Assembly: GCF_029278605.1 (NCBI RefSeq)
Contig: NZ_CP119573.1
Span: forward strand, 2,170,001 to 2,234,000
DNA length: 64,000 nucleotides
Source of the DNA: Cupriavidus sp. WKF15
GTDB lineage: Bacteria; Pseudomonadota; Gammaproteobacteria; Burkholderiales; Burkholderiaceae
Direction of reading: 5' to 3'
The notes below the pieces were generated by a model. That model saw only the letters and a program-made list of their open reading frames with translations, was not told where the DNA came from and ran no database searches. Below are positions 8,228-16,744 of the stretch, piece by piece. Both the position numbers and the translations under genes were made by a program. Numbering within the stretch: the stretch's first letter is position 1; each line of letters starts with the position of its first letter.

Positions 8228-8845
8228 ATGCAACCGCTCCAACCCACCACCGCCGCGGCGAGCGCCTCGCTGTTGCCCGGCTTCGGCAATCCGGTCGAAG
8301 ATGCCCAGCAGGTGTTTCGCGCCACGCTCGATGCCATGGCCCGGCCCGGCACCGTGCAGCCGCTGCCCGCGACAAGCGGCGTGCCGGAAGGCCTCTCGCC
8401 GGCCCAGGCCGCGCTGCTCCTGACGCTGGCCGACGCCGATACCCCGGTCTGGCTGCCGGCAGGCGTGCCCGCTGCGGTGCGGGCCTTCCTGCGCTTTCAC
8501 TGCGGCTGCCCGCTGGTGGACGACGTCGGCGCGGCCACCTTTGTCTGCGTTCCCGCCGGCCATGCGCAGCCACCCCTGGCCGCTTGTGCGCAGGGCGAGC
8601 CAGCCTATCCGGACCGGTCGGCGACGCTCATCGCGGAAGTCGCGTCTCTTGCCGACGGCGAATCGCTGACACTGCGCGGCCCCGGCATCGAGACCACGCA
8701 GCGTCTGCATGTCAACGGCCTGCCCGACGGCTTCCGCGCAAGCTGGCGCGCCAACCACGCCGCGTTCCCGCTAGGCGTGGACCTGCTGCTGACCAGCGGC
8801 GACCAATTCTGCGCGCTTGCGCGCACCACGCAACTGGAGGACTGA
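8228..8845 (+). CDS. phnH: C-P lyase complex subunit PhnH
   Basis: 205 aa starting at the ATG at 8228, one base after the phnG stop. PhnH motifs include LLPGFGNPVEDAQQVFRATL, DAMARPGTVQPL, LADADTPVWLPAGVPAAV and the C-terminal FPLGVDLLLTSGDQFCALART. It is a structural subunit of the PhnGHIJ complex; no catalytic motif is expected. Its stop is one base before the phnI start. Confidence 0.95.
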   Translation: MQPLQPTTAAASASLLPGFGNPVEDAQQVFRATLDAMARPGTVQPLPATSGVPEGLSPAQAALLLTLADADTPVWLPAGVPAAVRAFLRFHCGCPLVDDVGAATFVCVPAGHAQPPLAACAQGEPAYPDRSATLIAEVASLADGESLTLRGPGIETTQRLHVNGLPDGFRASWRANHAAFPLGVDLLLTSGDQFCALARTTQLED

Positions 8846-8846
8846 C

Positions 8847-9983
8847 ATGTACGTAGCCGTCAAGGGAGGCGAGCGTGCCATCCTCAATTCCTACCAGAGG
8901 CTCGATGCCTACCGCCGCGGCGATACCGCGGTGCCCGAGCTGACGCTGGCGCAGATACGCGAACAGATGCCGCTGGCGGTCTCGCGCGTGATGGCCGAGG
9001 GCTCGCTGTACGACCCGCACCTGGCGGCGCTGGCGCTCAAGCAGGCCGCGGGTGACCAGATCGAAGCCATCTTCCTGCTGCGCGCCTACCGCACCACGCT
9101 GCCGCGCTTTGGCTACACCCAGCCGGTCGACACGGGCAAGATGCGGCTTGAGCGCCGGATCTCGTCGACCTTCAAGGATGTCCCCGGCGGACAGGTGCTC
9201 GGCCCGACCTACGACTACACGCAGCGCCTGCTGGACTTCTCGCTCGAAGCCGGGCGCGACCCGGAGCCGCTGGCACCGTCGCCCGAGCCGCTGGCGTCCG
9301 ACATGCCGCGCGTGACCGCACTGCTGGAGGCCGACGAGCTGGTCGAGGCCGATGCCATCCCTCCGGGCGACCCCGCCCCGCCCGACTTGACCCGCGAACC
9401 GCTGACGCTGCCCGCCGGCCGCGCCGCGCGCCTGCAGAACCTGGCGCGCGCGGACGAGGGCTTCCTGCTGTCGATGGGCTACTCGACGCAGCGCGGCTAC
9501 GGCAACTCGCACCCGTTCGCAGCCGAGATCCGCTACGGCACGGCCGAAGTCGAGCTGTTCGTCGAAGAGCTGGGCTTTGCCGTGACCATCGGCCAGGTCG
9601 ATCTGACCGAATGCCAGATGGTCAGCCAGTTCACGGGCAACGCCAGCGAGGCGCCGCGCTTCACGCGCGGCTACGGCCTGGTGTTCGGCTACGGCGAACG
9701 CAAGGCCATGTCGATGGCGCTGGCCGACCGTGCCATGCGCGCCGCCGAGCTTGGCGAAGCCGCCGATGCGCCGGCCAATGACGTGGAATTCATGCTCTAC
9801 CACAGCGACAACGTCGAGGCCTCCGGCTTCGTGCAGCACCTGAAGCTGCCCCATTACGTGGACTTCCAGGCCAACCTGGAACTGCTGCGCCGCCTGCGCG
9901 CGGAGCAGGAATCGGCGCGGCCCGACGCCGCGCCGTCAGTTGCCGCACCCGCTACCCAGCCCCCGGAGGAGACGCTGGCATGA
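8847..9983 (+). CDS. phnI: C-P lyase complex subunit PhnI (nucleosidase/transferase)
   Basis: 378 aa; the ATG at 8847 lies closely after GGAGGA. It begins MYVAVKGGERAILNSYQRLD, the conserved PhnI N-terminus, and contains the RRISSTFKDVPGGQVLGPTYDYTQRLLDFSLE region (in part) and the HSDNVEASGFVQHLKLPHYVDFQ C-terminal motif (in part). PhnI displaces adenine of ATP with the phosphonate, supported by PhnG, H and L. The C-terminus has a short Ala/Pro-rich tail. The stop overlaps the phnJ start by four bases. Confidence 0.95.
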   Translation: MYVAVKGGERAILNSYQRLDAYRRGDTAVPELTLAQIREQMPLAVSRVMAEGSLYDPHLAALALKQAAGDQIEAIFLLRAYRTTLPRFGYTQPVDTGKMRLERRISSTFKDVPGGQVLGPTYDYTQRLLDFSLEAGRDPEPLAPSPEPLASDMPRVTALLEADELVEADAIPPGDPAPPDLTREPLTLPAGRAARLQNLARADEGFLLSMGYSTQRGYGNSHPFAAEIRYGTAEVELFVEELGFAVTIGQVDLTECQMVSQFTGNASEAPRFTRGYGLVFGYGERKAMSMALADRAMRAAELGEAADAPANDVEFMLYHSDNVEASGFVQHLKLPHYVDFQANLELLRRLRAEQESARPDAAPSVAAPATQPPEETLA

Positions 9984-10885
9984 GTCAGACCCACGCTACC
10001 GCCGCGCCGGCCGCCGTGGCCCGCGACGACCACTACAACTTCGGCTACCTCGACGAGTCGACCAAGCGCATGCTGCGCCGCGCGCTGCTCAAGGCCGTGG
10101 CGATCCCCGGCTACCAGGTGCCGTTCGGCAGCCGCGAAATGCCGCTGCCCTATGGCTGGGGCACGGGCGGCATCCAGGTCACAGCCGCCATCATCGGCAC
10201 GCAGGACGTGCTGAAGGTCATCGATCAGGGTTCGGACGACACCACCAACGCCATCAATATCCGCCGCTTCTTCGGCCGCGTGACGGGCGTGAAGACGACC
10301 GAACGCACGGCCGAGGCCAGCATCATCCAGACCCGCCACCGCATCCCCGAATCGCCGCTGCGCGCGGGCCAGGTGATGGTGTTCCAGGTGCCGATTCCCG
10401 AGCCGCTGCGCTGGCTGGAGCCGAGCGAACGCGAGACCCGCACCATGCATGCGCTCGCCGAGTATGGCTCGATGCACGTCAAGCTCTACGAGGACATCGC
10501 CCATCACGGGCATATCGCCACCACCTACGACTATCCCGTGATCGTCAACCAGCGCTACATGATGCGGCCCTCGCCGATCCCGAAGTTCGACAACCCGAAG
10601 CTCGACCGCAGCCCCGCGCTGATGCTGTTCGGCGCCGGGCGCGAGAAGCGCGTCTATGCGGTGCCACCGTACACCTCGGTCAAGAGCCTGGATTTCGCCG
10701 ACCACCCGTTCACCGTCGAGAAATGGAGCCACTGCTGCGCCCAGTGCGGCGCGACCGACAGCTTCCTCGACGAGATCATTACCGACGACGCCGGCACGCG
10801 CATGTTCGTGTGCTCGGACACGGAATACTGCAGCGACCGCACCGACCGCACGGCCGCGCAGCAGGCCGAAGGAGCCGCACCATGA
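9980..10885 (+). CDS. phnJ: Carbon-phosphorus lyase PhnJ (radical SAM)
   Basis: 301 aa. PhnJ cleaves the C-P bond of ribose 1-phosphonate 5-phosphate by a radical-SAM mechanism. The three cluster ligands and the active-site cysteine are at C253, C256, C278 and C284, with spacings of 3, 22 and 6 residues, exactly those of E. coli C241, C244, C266 and C272. The thiyl-acceptor glycine is G44 in AVAIPGYQVPFG. An extra cysteine, C252, precedes the first ligand. All catalytic positions are present, so the locus should be active. It overlaps phnI upstream and phnK downstream by ATGA junctions. Confidence 0.97.
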   Translation: MSQTHATAAPAAVARDDHYNFGYLDESTKRMLRRALLKAVAIPGYQVPFGSREMPLPYGWGTGGIQVTAAIIGTQDVLKVIDQGSDDTTNAINIRRFFGRVTGVKTTERTAEASIIQTRHRIPESPLRAGQVMVFQVPIPEPLRWLEPSERETRTMHALAEYGSMHVKLYEDIAHHGHIATTYDYPVIVNQRYMMRPSPIPKFDNPKLDRSPALMLFGAGREKRVYAVPPYTSVKSLDFADHPFTVEKWSHCCAQCGATDSFLDEIITDDAGTRMFVCSDTEYCSDRTDRTAAQQAEGAAP

Positions 10886-11658
10886 GCGCCACCCCGCTGC
10901 TTTCCGTCCGCCATCTCACGCGCACCTGGGACGGCGTGCACGGCTGCCATGACGTGAGCTTCGACCTCTACCCCGGCGAAGTGCTGTGCGTGGTGGGCGA
11001 ATCGGGCTCGGGCAAGAGCACGCTGTTGCAGGCCTTGTCGATGCAGGCACCGCCGCAGCGCGGCAGCGTCAGCTACGACATGCGTGAGAGCGGCCTGACC
11101 GACCTGTCCACGCTTTCCAGCGCGCGCATGCGCCTGCTGGCGCGCACCGACTGGGGCTTCGTGCGCCAGCACGCCCGCGACGGCCTGCGCATGCAGGTCA
11201 GCGCCGGCGCCAATATCGCCGAACGGCTGATGGCTGTCGGCGAGCGCCACTACGGCGACTTGCGCGAGATCGCGGGCGCCTGGCTCGAAAAGATGGAAAT
11301 CGACCTGGCGCGCCTTGATGACGTGCCCACCACGTTCTCGGGCGGCATGCAGCAGCGCCTGCAGATCGCGCGCAACCTGGTCACCCACCCGCGCCTGGTC
11401 TTCATGGACGAACCGACGGCGTCGCTCGATGTCTCGGTGCAGGCGCGCCTGCTTGACCTGCTGCGCCGCCTGGTGACCGACCTCGACCTGGCCGCCATCC
11501 TCGTCACGCACGACCTGGCCGTGGCGCGCCTGCTGGCGCACCGCACGCTGGTCATGCAAGGCGGCCGCGTGGTGGAGCAAGGCCTGACCGACCAGATCCT
11601 CGACGACCCGCAGCATCCGTACACGCAGTTGCTGGTTTCGTCCATCCTGCAAGGCTGA
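10882..11658 (+). CDS. phnK: C-P lyase-associated ABC ATPase PhnK
   Basis: 258 aa from the ATG at 10882, which overlaps the phnJ stop. Complete ABC signature: Walker [12 protein letters not shown], signature FSGGMQQRLQIARNL, Walker B LVFMDEPTASLD and switch histidine in VTHDLAVARLL. It resembles oligopeptide-transporter ATPases but, like its E. coli counterpart, has no membrane partner here; PhnK is known to dock on the PhnGHIJ core. Confidence 0.95.
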   Translation: MSATPLLSVRHLTRTWDGVHGCHDVSFDLYPGEVLCVVGESGSGKSTLLQALSMQAPPQRGSVSYDMRESGLTDLSTLSSARMRLLARTDWGFVRQHARDGLRMQVSAGANIAERLMAVGERHYGDLREIAGAWLEKMEIDLARLDDVPTTFSGGMQQRLQIARNLVTHPRLVFMDEPTASLDVSVQARLLDLLRRLVTDLDLAAILVTHDLAVARLLAHRTLVMQGGRVVEQGLTDQILDDPQHPYTQLLVSSILQG

Positions 11659-11660
11659 CC

Positions 11661-12389
11661 ATGACACACGCCGAACCCAAGCAAACCATGATCGAGGTCC
11701 GCGGCCTCGGCAAGATGTTCACGCTCCACAACCAGGGCGGCATCCGCCTGCCTGTGCTGCGCGCCATCGATTTCGACGCGGCTGCCGGCGAGTGCCTGGT
11801 GCTGTCGGGCCCGTCGGGCACCGGCAAGAGCACGCTGCTGCGCTGCCTGTATGGCAACTACCTGGCCACCGAAGGCACCATCCGCCTGCGCGATGCCGCC
11901 GCGCCGGACGCGCCGTGGGTCACGCTCAGCCACGCGCCCGAGCAAGTCATCCTGAGGCTGCGCCGCGACGTGATCGGCTATGTCAGCCAGTTCCTGCGCG
12001 CGATCCCGCGCGTGGCCGCGCTCGACGTGGTGGCCGATCCGCTGCAGCAGCGTGGCACCGGCCGCGACGAGGCCCGTGCCCGCGCCGCCGCGCTGCTGGA
12101 GCGCCTGAACCTGCCGCGCCGGTTGTGGGACCTGCCGCCGGCCACGTTCTCGGGCGGCGAGCAGCAGCGCGTGAACATTGCGCGCGGGCTGATCGGCGGA
12201 CACCCGATCCTGCTGCTCGACGAGCCGACTGCCTCGCTGGATGCCGACAATCGCGCCGTGGTGGTGGAGCTGATCCGCGAGGCGCTGGCCGAAGGCCGCT
12301 GCCTGATCGGCATCTTCCATGACGACGCCGTGCGCGAAGCCGTCGCCACGCGCCTGCTGCCGCTGCAGCCGGCCGCCGCCATCGCCTGA
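11661..12389 (+). CDS. phnL: C-P lyase-associated ABC ATPase PhnL
   Basis: 242 aa beginning two bases after the phnK stop. All ABC motifs are intact: GPSGTGKSTLLRC, FSGGEQQRVNIARGL, ILLLDEPTASLD and FHDDAVREAV. PhnL-specific sequence includes LYGNYLATEGTIRLR and DVIGYVSQFLRAIPRVAALDV (in part). PhnL supports the PhnI reaction and associates with the PhnGHIJK complex. Confidence 0.95.
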   Translation: MTHAEPKQTMIEVRGLGKMFTLHNQGGIRLPVLRAIDFDAAAGECLVLSGPSGTGKSTLLRCLYGNYLATEGTIRLRDAAAPDAPWVTLSHAPEQVILRLRRDVIGYVSQFLRAIPRVAALDVVADPLQQRGTGRDEARARAAALLERLNLPRRLWDLPPATFSGGEQQRVNIARGLIGGHPILLLDEPTASLDADNRAVVVELIREALAEGRCLIGIFHDDAVREAVATRLLPLQPAAAIA

Positions 12390-12419
12390 TTACCCTGCCA
12401 ACCGATACAGGAACCGGAC

Positions 12420-13643
12420 ATGTCTTCCACCTACCTGACGCACGCCACCCTGGTACTGCCCGACCGCGTGCTGCCCGACAGCGCCCTGCTGATCGAGCAT
12501 GGCCGCATTGCCGCGATCGAACCGGCAGCGCATGCCGTGCCGGCCTCCGCACAGGTCTTCGACCTGCGCGGACACACCGTGATGCCCGGCCTGATCGATG
12601 TCCATTCCGATGCCATCGAAAAGGAAGCCGAGCCGCGCGCGGGCGTGATGTTCCCGCTCGATTTCGCCGTGGCCCAGGTGGACCGCCGCAACGCCGCCGC
12701 CGGCATCACGACGCCGTACCACGCGCTGTCGTTCGCGAGCAACCAGTTCGGCGTGCGCAACAACGACACGGCCTCCACGCTCGTGCGCACCGTGGCCGCT
12801 TACCGCAGCCACAGCCTGGTCGACAACCGCATCCATTGCCGCTATGAAGTGACCGACGCCAGCGCCGTGCCGGTGCTCGAAGCACTGATGGCCGAAGGCG
12901 TGGTCGACCTGCTCTCGGTCATGGACCATTCGCCCGGGCAAGGCCAGTTCAAGACGCTGGACGCCTACCTGTCGTACATGATGGGCAACCATGGCATGAG
13001 CCGCGAGGAAGCCGTCGACGCCGCGCAGAAGAAAACCGCAGAGCTCGAAGGTGCCAACGAGCGCGTGCAGCGCCTGCTGGCGGCGGCGCAGGGCCTGCAG
13101 ATCCCTACCGCCAGCCACGACGACGATTCTCCGCAGCGCATTGCCGCCATGCATGCGCTCGGCGTGCGCATGAGCGAGTTCCCGATCAATGTCGAAACGG
13201 CTCAGGCCGCCGCCGAGCGGGCGTTGCCGACCATCCTAGGGGCGCCCAACGTGCTGCGCGGCAAGAGCCAGAGCGGCTCGATGCGCGCGATCGACGCCAT
13301 CCATGCGGGCGTCGGCCATATCCTGTGCTCGGACTACCAGCCGTCGACGCTGATCGCCGCCGCCTTCGCCGCCGCGCAACAGGCGGGGCTGCCGCTGAAC
13401 CAGGCCCTGGCGCTGGTCACGGCCAATCCGGCCGATGCGTGCATGCTGGCCGACCGTGGCCGGCTGGTGCCCGGTGCGCGCGCCGACGTGATTGCGGTGG
13501 CGGGCGTAGCGGGCCAGCCGCTGGTGACGCATACCTGGTGCGCGGGCCGGCTGGTGTTCTCGGCCGGCTATCCGGCGGTGCAGCACGCGCGCGTCCACGC
13601 GCCGGTGGCGGTGCCGCAGGCGGCAGAGCGCGAGTTAGCCTGA
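12420..13643 (+). CDS. phnM: Alpha-D-ribose 1-methylphosphonate 5-triphosphate diphosphatase (canonical PhnM)
   Basis: 407 aa, 30 bp after phnL and preceded by AGGAACCGG. It is the canonical PhnM: IDVHSDAIEK for metal binding, VMDHSPGQGQF as in E. coli, ASHDDDSP, LGAPNVLRGKSQSG and CSDYQPSTL. It releases pyrophosphate from the ribose triphosphate phosphonate intermediate. It closes the rightward phnGHIJKLM arm. A second, divergent PhnM lies at 5473-6690 in the other arm, so the organism encodes two family members within 9 kb. Confidence 0.94.
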   Translation: MSSTYLTHATLVLPDRVLPDSALLIEHGRIAAIEPAAHAVPASAQVFDLRGHTVMPGLIDVHSDAIEKEAEPRAGVMFPLDFAVAQVDRRNAAAGITTPYHALSFASNQFGVRNNDTASTLVRTVAAYRSHSLVDNRIHCRYEVTDASAVPVLEALMAEGVVDLLSVMDHSPGQGQFKTLDAYLSYMMGNHGMSREEAVDAAQKKTAELEGANERVQRLLAAAQGLQIPTASHDDDSPQRIAAMHALGVRMSEFPINVETAQAAAERALPTILGAPNVLRGKSQSGSMRAIDAIHAGVGHILCSDYQPSTLIAAAFAAAQQAGLPLNQALALVTANPADACMLADRGRLVPGARADVIAVAGVAGQPLVTHTWCAGRLVFSAGYPAVQHARVHAPVAVPQAAERELA

Positions 13644-13757
13644 CAGGCCGGCGCCCGGCGTCGTTGCCGTCAGCCGCAGCGCCTCGCACGCGTTGTGGGC
13701 CACGACGCCATCCGGCTGCTGCCAGGCGAGGATCCGGGCGGCCTTCCGGGCCGTATT

Positions 13758-13773
13758 GCGGTACCAATACCGC
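13758..13773. terminator. Hairpin between convergent phnM and ppk2
   Basis: GCGGTA-CCAA-TACCGC is a perfect 6-bp stem with a 4-base loop between two converging genes, five bases from the ppk2 stop. There is no T-run, so it would be a weak or factor-assisted terminator at best. The rest of 13644-13777 shows nothing recognisable. Confidence 0.35.
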
Positions 13774-13777
13774 CGGA

Positions 13778-14605
13778 CTAGAAGCGCTCCGGCACGCGCC
13801 GGTACGGATAATCCGGCTCTTTGTAGCCTTCCGTTTTCTGCCGGGCCGGCAGTTTCGGCTTTTTACGGGGGACCGCTTCATACGGAATACGGTCCAGCAT
13901 ATGGCTGATGATGTTCAGCCGGGCGCGCCGCTTGTCGTCGGAGCGGGTCACGAACCAGGGCGATTCGTCAGTGTCCGTCGCCGCGAACATGGCATCGCGC
14001 GCGCGCGAATAGTCGTACCAGCGCGAGTACGACTTCAGGTCCATGTCGGTCAGCTTCCAGGTCTTGCGCTGGTCGTTAATGCGATCCTGCAGCCTGCGCG
14101 TCTGCTCTGCCTCGCTGACTTCCAGCCAGTATTTCAGCAGCACCACGCCCGACTGGATGATGGCCTGCTCGACCAGTGGCACAGCACGCAGGAAGTCGTC
14201 CACCTGCTCGTCGCTGCAAAATCCCATGACCCGTTCCACGCCGGCCCGGTTGTACCAGCTGCGGTCGAAGATCACGATTTCTCCGGCGGCGGGCAGGTGG
14301 GGGATATAGCGCTGTATATACATCTGACTCTTTTCGCGCTCGGTTGGCGCCGGCAGCGCCACCACGCGGAACACGCGCGGACTCACGCGCTCGGTCATGG
14401 CCTTGATCACGCCGCCCTTGCCGGCGCCGTCGCGGCCTTCGAACAGGATGCAGACCTTGGCGCCGGTAGCCTTGACCCAGTCCTGCAGCTTGACCAGCTC
14501 GACATGCAGCCGGTACAGCTCCTCGTCGTACTGCTTGCCCGTCATTTTCCCGCCGGCAACGCCGGCATCGTCTGCTTCGCGCTCTCCCTGCTTCTTCTTG
14601 CCCAT
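13778..14605 (-). CDS. ppk2: Polyphosphate kinase 2 (class I-like)
   Basis: 275 aa; ATG at 14605 with GGAGA upstream. Single PPK2 domain with Walker A FEGRDGAGKGGVIK near residue 54, Walker B IVIFDRSWYNRAGVERV near 110, and the lid-region sequence typical of the family. PPK2 enzymes transfer phosphate between polyphosphate and nucleoside di- or triphosphates; class I enzymes mostly make ATP or GTP from polyphosphate. The N-terminus is short and charged and the C-terminus basic. It converges on phnM, so it is a neighbour of the phosphonate genes rather than part of their operon. Confidence 0.93.
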   Translation of the reverse strand: MGKKKQGEREADDAGVAGGKMTGKQYDEELYRLHVELVKLQDWVKATGAKVCILFEGRDGAGKGGVIKAMTERVSPRVFRVVALPAPTEREKSQMYIQRYIPHLPAAGEIVIFDRSWYNRAGVERVMGFCSDEQVDDFLRAVPLVEQAIIQSGVVLLKYWLEVSEAEQTRRLQDRINDQRKTWKLTDMDLKSYSRWYDYSRARDAMFAATDTDESPWFVTRSDDKRRARLNIISHMLDRIPYEAVPRKKPKLPARQKTEGYKEPDYPYRRVPERF

Positions 14606-14804
14606 GCGCAGTCTCCGGTGGATGACCGGCCCGATCGGCCTTCTATTACTTTGGTGCGTCGAACGCCATAGGGCAAGTCTTCGTTGCGCGGGCGGGCGTC
14701 CAGGGCGGAAATCCCGCCTGCTGGTATAGCGCTACGGCGGTACGTCGCGCAGTCCGGCTTCGCTGACGGCCACGTCGACCGGTGGACGCCTTGGCGTCAT
14801 GGCG

Positions 14805-15539
14805 TCATGGCGGCGCCGGCTCCCTGCCGCCCTGCTCCGTGGCGGGCGCCTTGACGCTCTCCCTGGCAGCGGCGCTGCTCGATGCGACCAGCTTGCCGTC
14901 TGCCAGCACCAGTACATCGTCCGCCACCATCGCGGCATGGGGCATGGCACGCTCGGCCATCAGCACTGTCGCCGCGTCGGTACGCAGGCCGCGGATCGTG
15001 GCTGCCATGCGTGCCGCCTCCGCGGCATTGAGGCCCGCCATGATCTCGTCAAGCAGCAGCAAATGCGCGCGCGCTGCGATGGCGCATGCGAGCGCCAGGC
15101 GCTTGCTGAGTGCCGGCCGCAGACTGGCAGCGGCCTTGTCCAACTGGAACTCCAGGCCCAGCCGTCGCGCCACTTCGTCCGCCTGCGCGCGTGCGACATG
15201 GTGGCCCCGTACATGCACTTGCGCGCCGAGCGCAATGCAATCGTGCACCGTCCGGGCGCCTGCCACTCGTCCGGGGGGACCGACATAGCGCACCCCCAGC
15301 CGGGCCAATGCATGAGGGGACATGCCGGCAATGCTTTGCCCGTCTATCTCCACGGTGCCGCTGTACGGCGACAGCTTGCCCGCCAGGATGCCCAGCAGCG
15401 CCGACTTTCCCGCGCCGGCCGGGCCCTCCAGTGCCGTGACGCGTCCGCGGCCGACGGCCAGCCGGACGTTGTCCAGCACGGCACGGCCGTCAAGCCAAAG
15501 GCTCAGCGCGTCGGCGGCAATGATGACGTCCCGCTTCAT
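14805..15539 (-). CDS. Degenerate ABC-transporter ATPase (LivG-like), possibly decaying
   Basis: 244 aa from the ATG at 15539. Walker A GPAGAGKSALL (about residues 39-49) and Walker B LLLLDEIMAGLN (160-171) are intact. The other motifs are not: the Q-loop region reads VRYVGPPGRV without glutamine, the LSGGQ signature position reads ALSKRL near 143-148, and the switch histidine is arginine in VLMAERAM near 197. The fold resembles branched-chain amino-acid transporter ATPases, but no permease or binding protein is adjacent. It may be a non-transport relic or a gene losing function. Its start overlaps the stop of a small upstream frame. The 14606-14804 gap to ppk2 holds nothing I recognise. Confidence 0.65.
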   Translation of the reverse strand: MKRDVIIAADALSLWLDGRAVLDNVRLAVGRGRVTALEGPAGAGKSALLGILAGKLSPYSGTVEIDGQSIAGMSPHALARLGVRYVGPPGRVAGARTVHDCIALGAQVHVRGHHVARAQADEVARRLGLEFQLDKAAASLRPALSKRLALACAIAARAHLLLLDEIMAGLNAAEAARMAATIRGLRTDAATVLMAERAMPHAAMVADDVLVLADGKLVASSSAAARESVKAPATEQGGREPAPP

Positions 15540-15697
15540 GCGCGAGGCTCCGCGGCCGCGCACGGCATGGGCACCACGCACCGGACGGGCCCGCAAGGAC
15601 CATGCAGCGCGGGACTCCGCAGGAACTGCGTGTAAAAGACGCCGGCCGCTGCCGCCGAAGCGGCAAGCGCGGCAATGACTGCCAGACGGCCGCGCAT
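15536..15697 (-). CDS. Small putative membrane ORF upstream of the degenerate ATPase
   Basis: 53 aa from an internal ATG at 15697; the same frame stays open to 15922 (128 aa). After a basic start it has one hydrophobic segment (LAVIAALAASAAAAGVFY) and ends Cys/Pro-rich. The stop overlaps the ATG of the ATPase gene (ATGA), which argues for translation, but I recognise no family. It may be a remnant of a lost permease. The remaining 15698-15949 shows no other supported gene. Confidence 0.3.
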   Translation of the reverse strand: MRGRLAVIAALAASAAAAGVFYTQFLRSPALHGPCGPVRCVVPMPCAAAEPRA

Positions 15698-15949
15698 CCG
15701 CTCGATGCGCGGCGCCCCGGCTCCACCCCGGTTGTCGCGTCCCGCCACCCGGCGGGCCCCGTAGCGCGACAAGTACCGCCGCCACGCGCGGGGCAGTCCC
15801 GCGGCAGCAGACACAAGGATGCAGCACTGGCAGCCAGCCTTGCCGGCAAACAGGAATTCGGGAAAGCGGGAAGGCGCACGCGGCGCGTCCCCCGGGCGCC
15901 GGGCCGGATCATGAATGTTCATGCCTGCCCCGCTTGCGCCGCCACCGGC

Positions 15950-16744
15950 TCACCGCACACTGGCCGTGATATCGCCGGCCAGCCAGACCCACGCGGTGGC
16001 CTCGCCCACGCGCGTGAGCGCCATGCGGTAGGCATGGCAATGCGGCCGGTACAGGCCCCGAAGCCACTGGACCGGATAACCGTCAATGTCCCGCACGACC
16101 CGCACCACGGACAGCAGTGCCGCGCCCACCGGCTCTTCCAGCAGCGGCGCCGAGACCGCGTCTGCCGCGCAACTCGACAACAATTGCTCGGCGTCGCCGA
16201 TGCGTATGCCGCCTTGCTCAAGCAGCGAGAGCATGGGCTGTTGTTGATCGAGGTCATGCGGCGTCAGCAACGGCGCCATATGGGCAGGCAGGTAGGTTGT
16301 GATCAGCGATGCCGGCTTGCCCTGATGGCAGCGCAGCCCCATGACCCGCAGGGCTTTCTGTCCCTCCGCCAGCGACAGCCCGGCGGCGGCATCGGCGGGG
16401 CATGGCTCCAGCCCGTACGCCAGCATGCGCACGGTGGTCTGCGCCGCCGAGGCAATCAGGCTATCCAGCGGCCCCTGAATCGACGGCTCCATTTCCGCGC
16501 GGCTCGGGTGGTCAAGCTTGACGAAGGTGCCTTGCCCGGGCCGCCGATAGACCATGCCTTCCCTGACCAGCTCAATGATGGCGCGGCGCACCGTCACCCG
16601 CGCCACCTGGTATTGCTCCATCAGCCTGAGTTCGGGGGGCAAGCCGCATCTGTCATAGAGTCCGCTCACGATCTGGTGGCGCAGCGCCACGTAGATCTGG
16701 TGGTAGCGGGGCATCGGCGAACGGGGTGAGCTGTCCATCATCAT
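15950..16744 (-). CDS. GntR-family regulator, HutC/UTRA subfamily
   Basis: 264 aa. Starts with three consecutive ATG codons (16744, 16741, 16738) and no clear ribosome-binding site. The GntR HTH is at about residues 12-78 (YHQIYVALRHQIVSGLY, YQVARVTVRRAIIELVREGM, RRPGQGTFVK). The UTRA effector domain follows (ALRVMGLRCHQGKPASLITTYLP). A GLY-to-Cys-Gly-Leu stretch replaces the usual Pro-Gly turn before the recognition region. The target is unknown; the ATPase genes lie downstream on the same strand. Confidence 0.88.
   Translation of the reverse strand: MMMDSSPRSPMPRYHQIYVALRHQIVSGLYDRCGLPPELRLMEQYQVARVTVRRAIIELVREGMVYRRPGQGTFVKLDHPSRAEMEPSIQGPLDSLIASAAQTTVRMLAYGLEPCPADAAAGLSLAEGQKALRVMGLRCHQGKPASLITTYLPAHMAPLLTPHDLDQQQPMLSLLEQGGIRIGDAEQLLSSCAADAVSAPLLEEPVGAALLSVVRVVRDIDGYPVQWLRGLYRPHCHAYRMALTRVGEATAWVWLAGDITASVR

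Noticed and set aside
15536..15922. Full 128-codon frame upstream of the degenerate ATPase as a permease
   Set aside because: Only one hydrophobic segment and no transporter motif; kept only as a low-confidence small ORF from its internal start.
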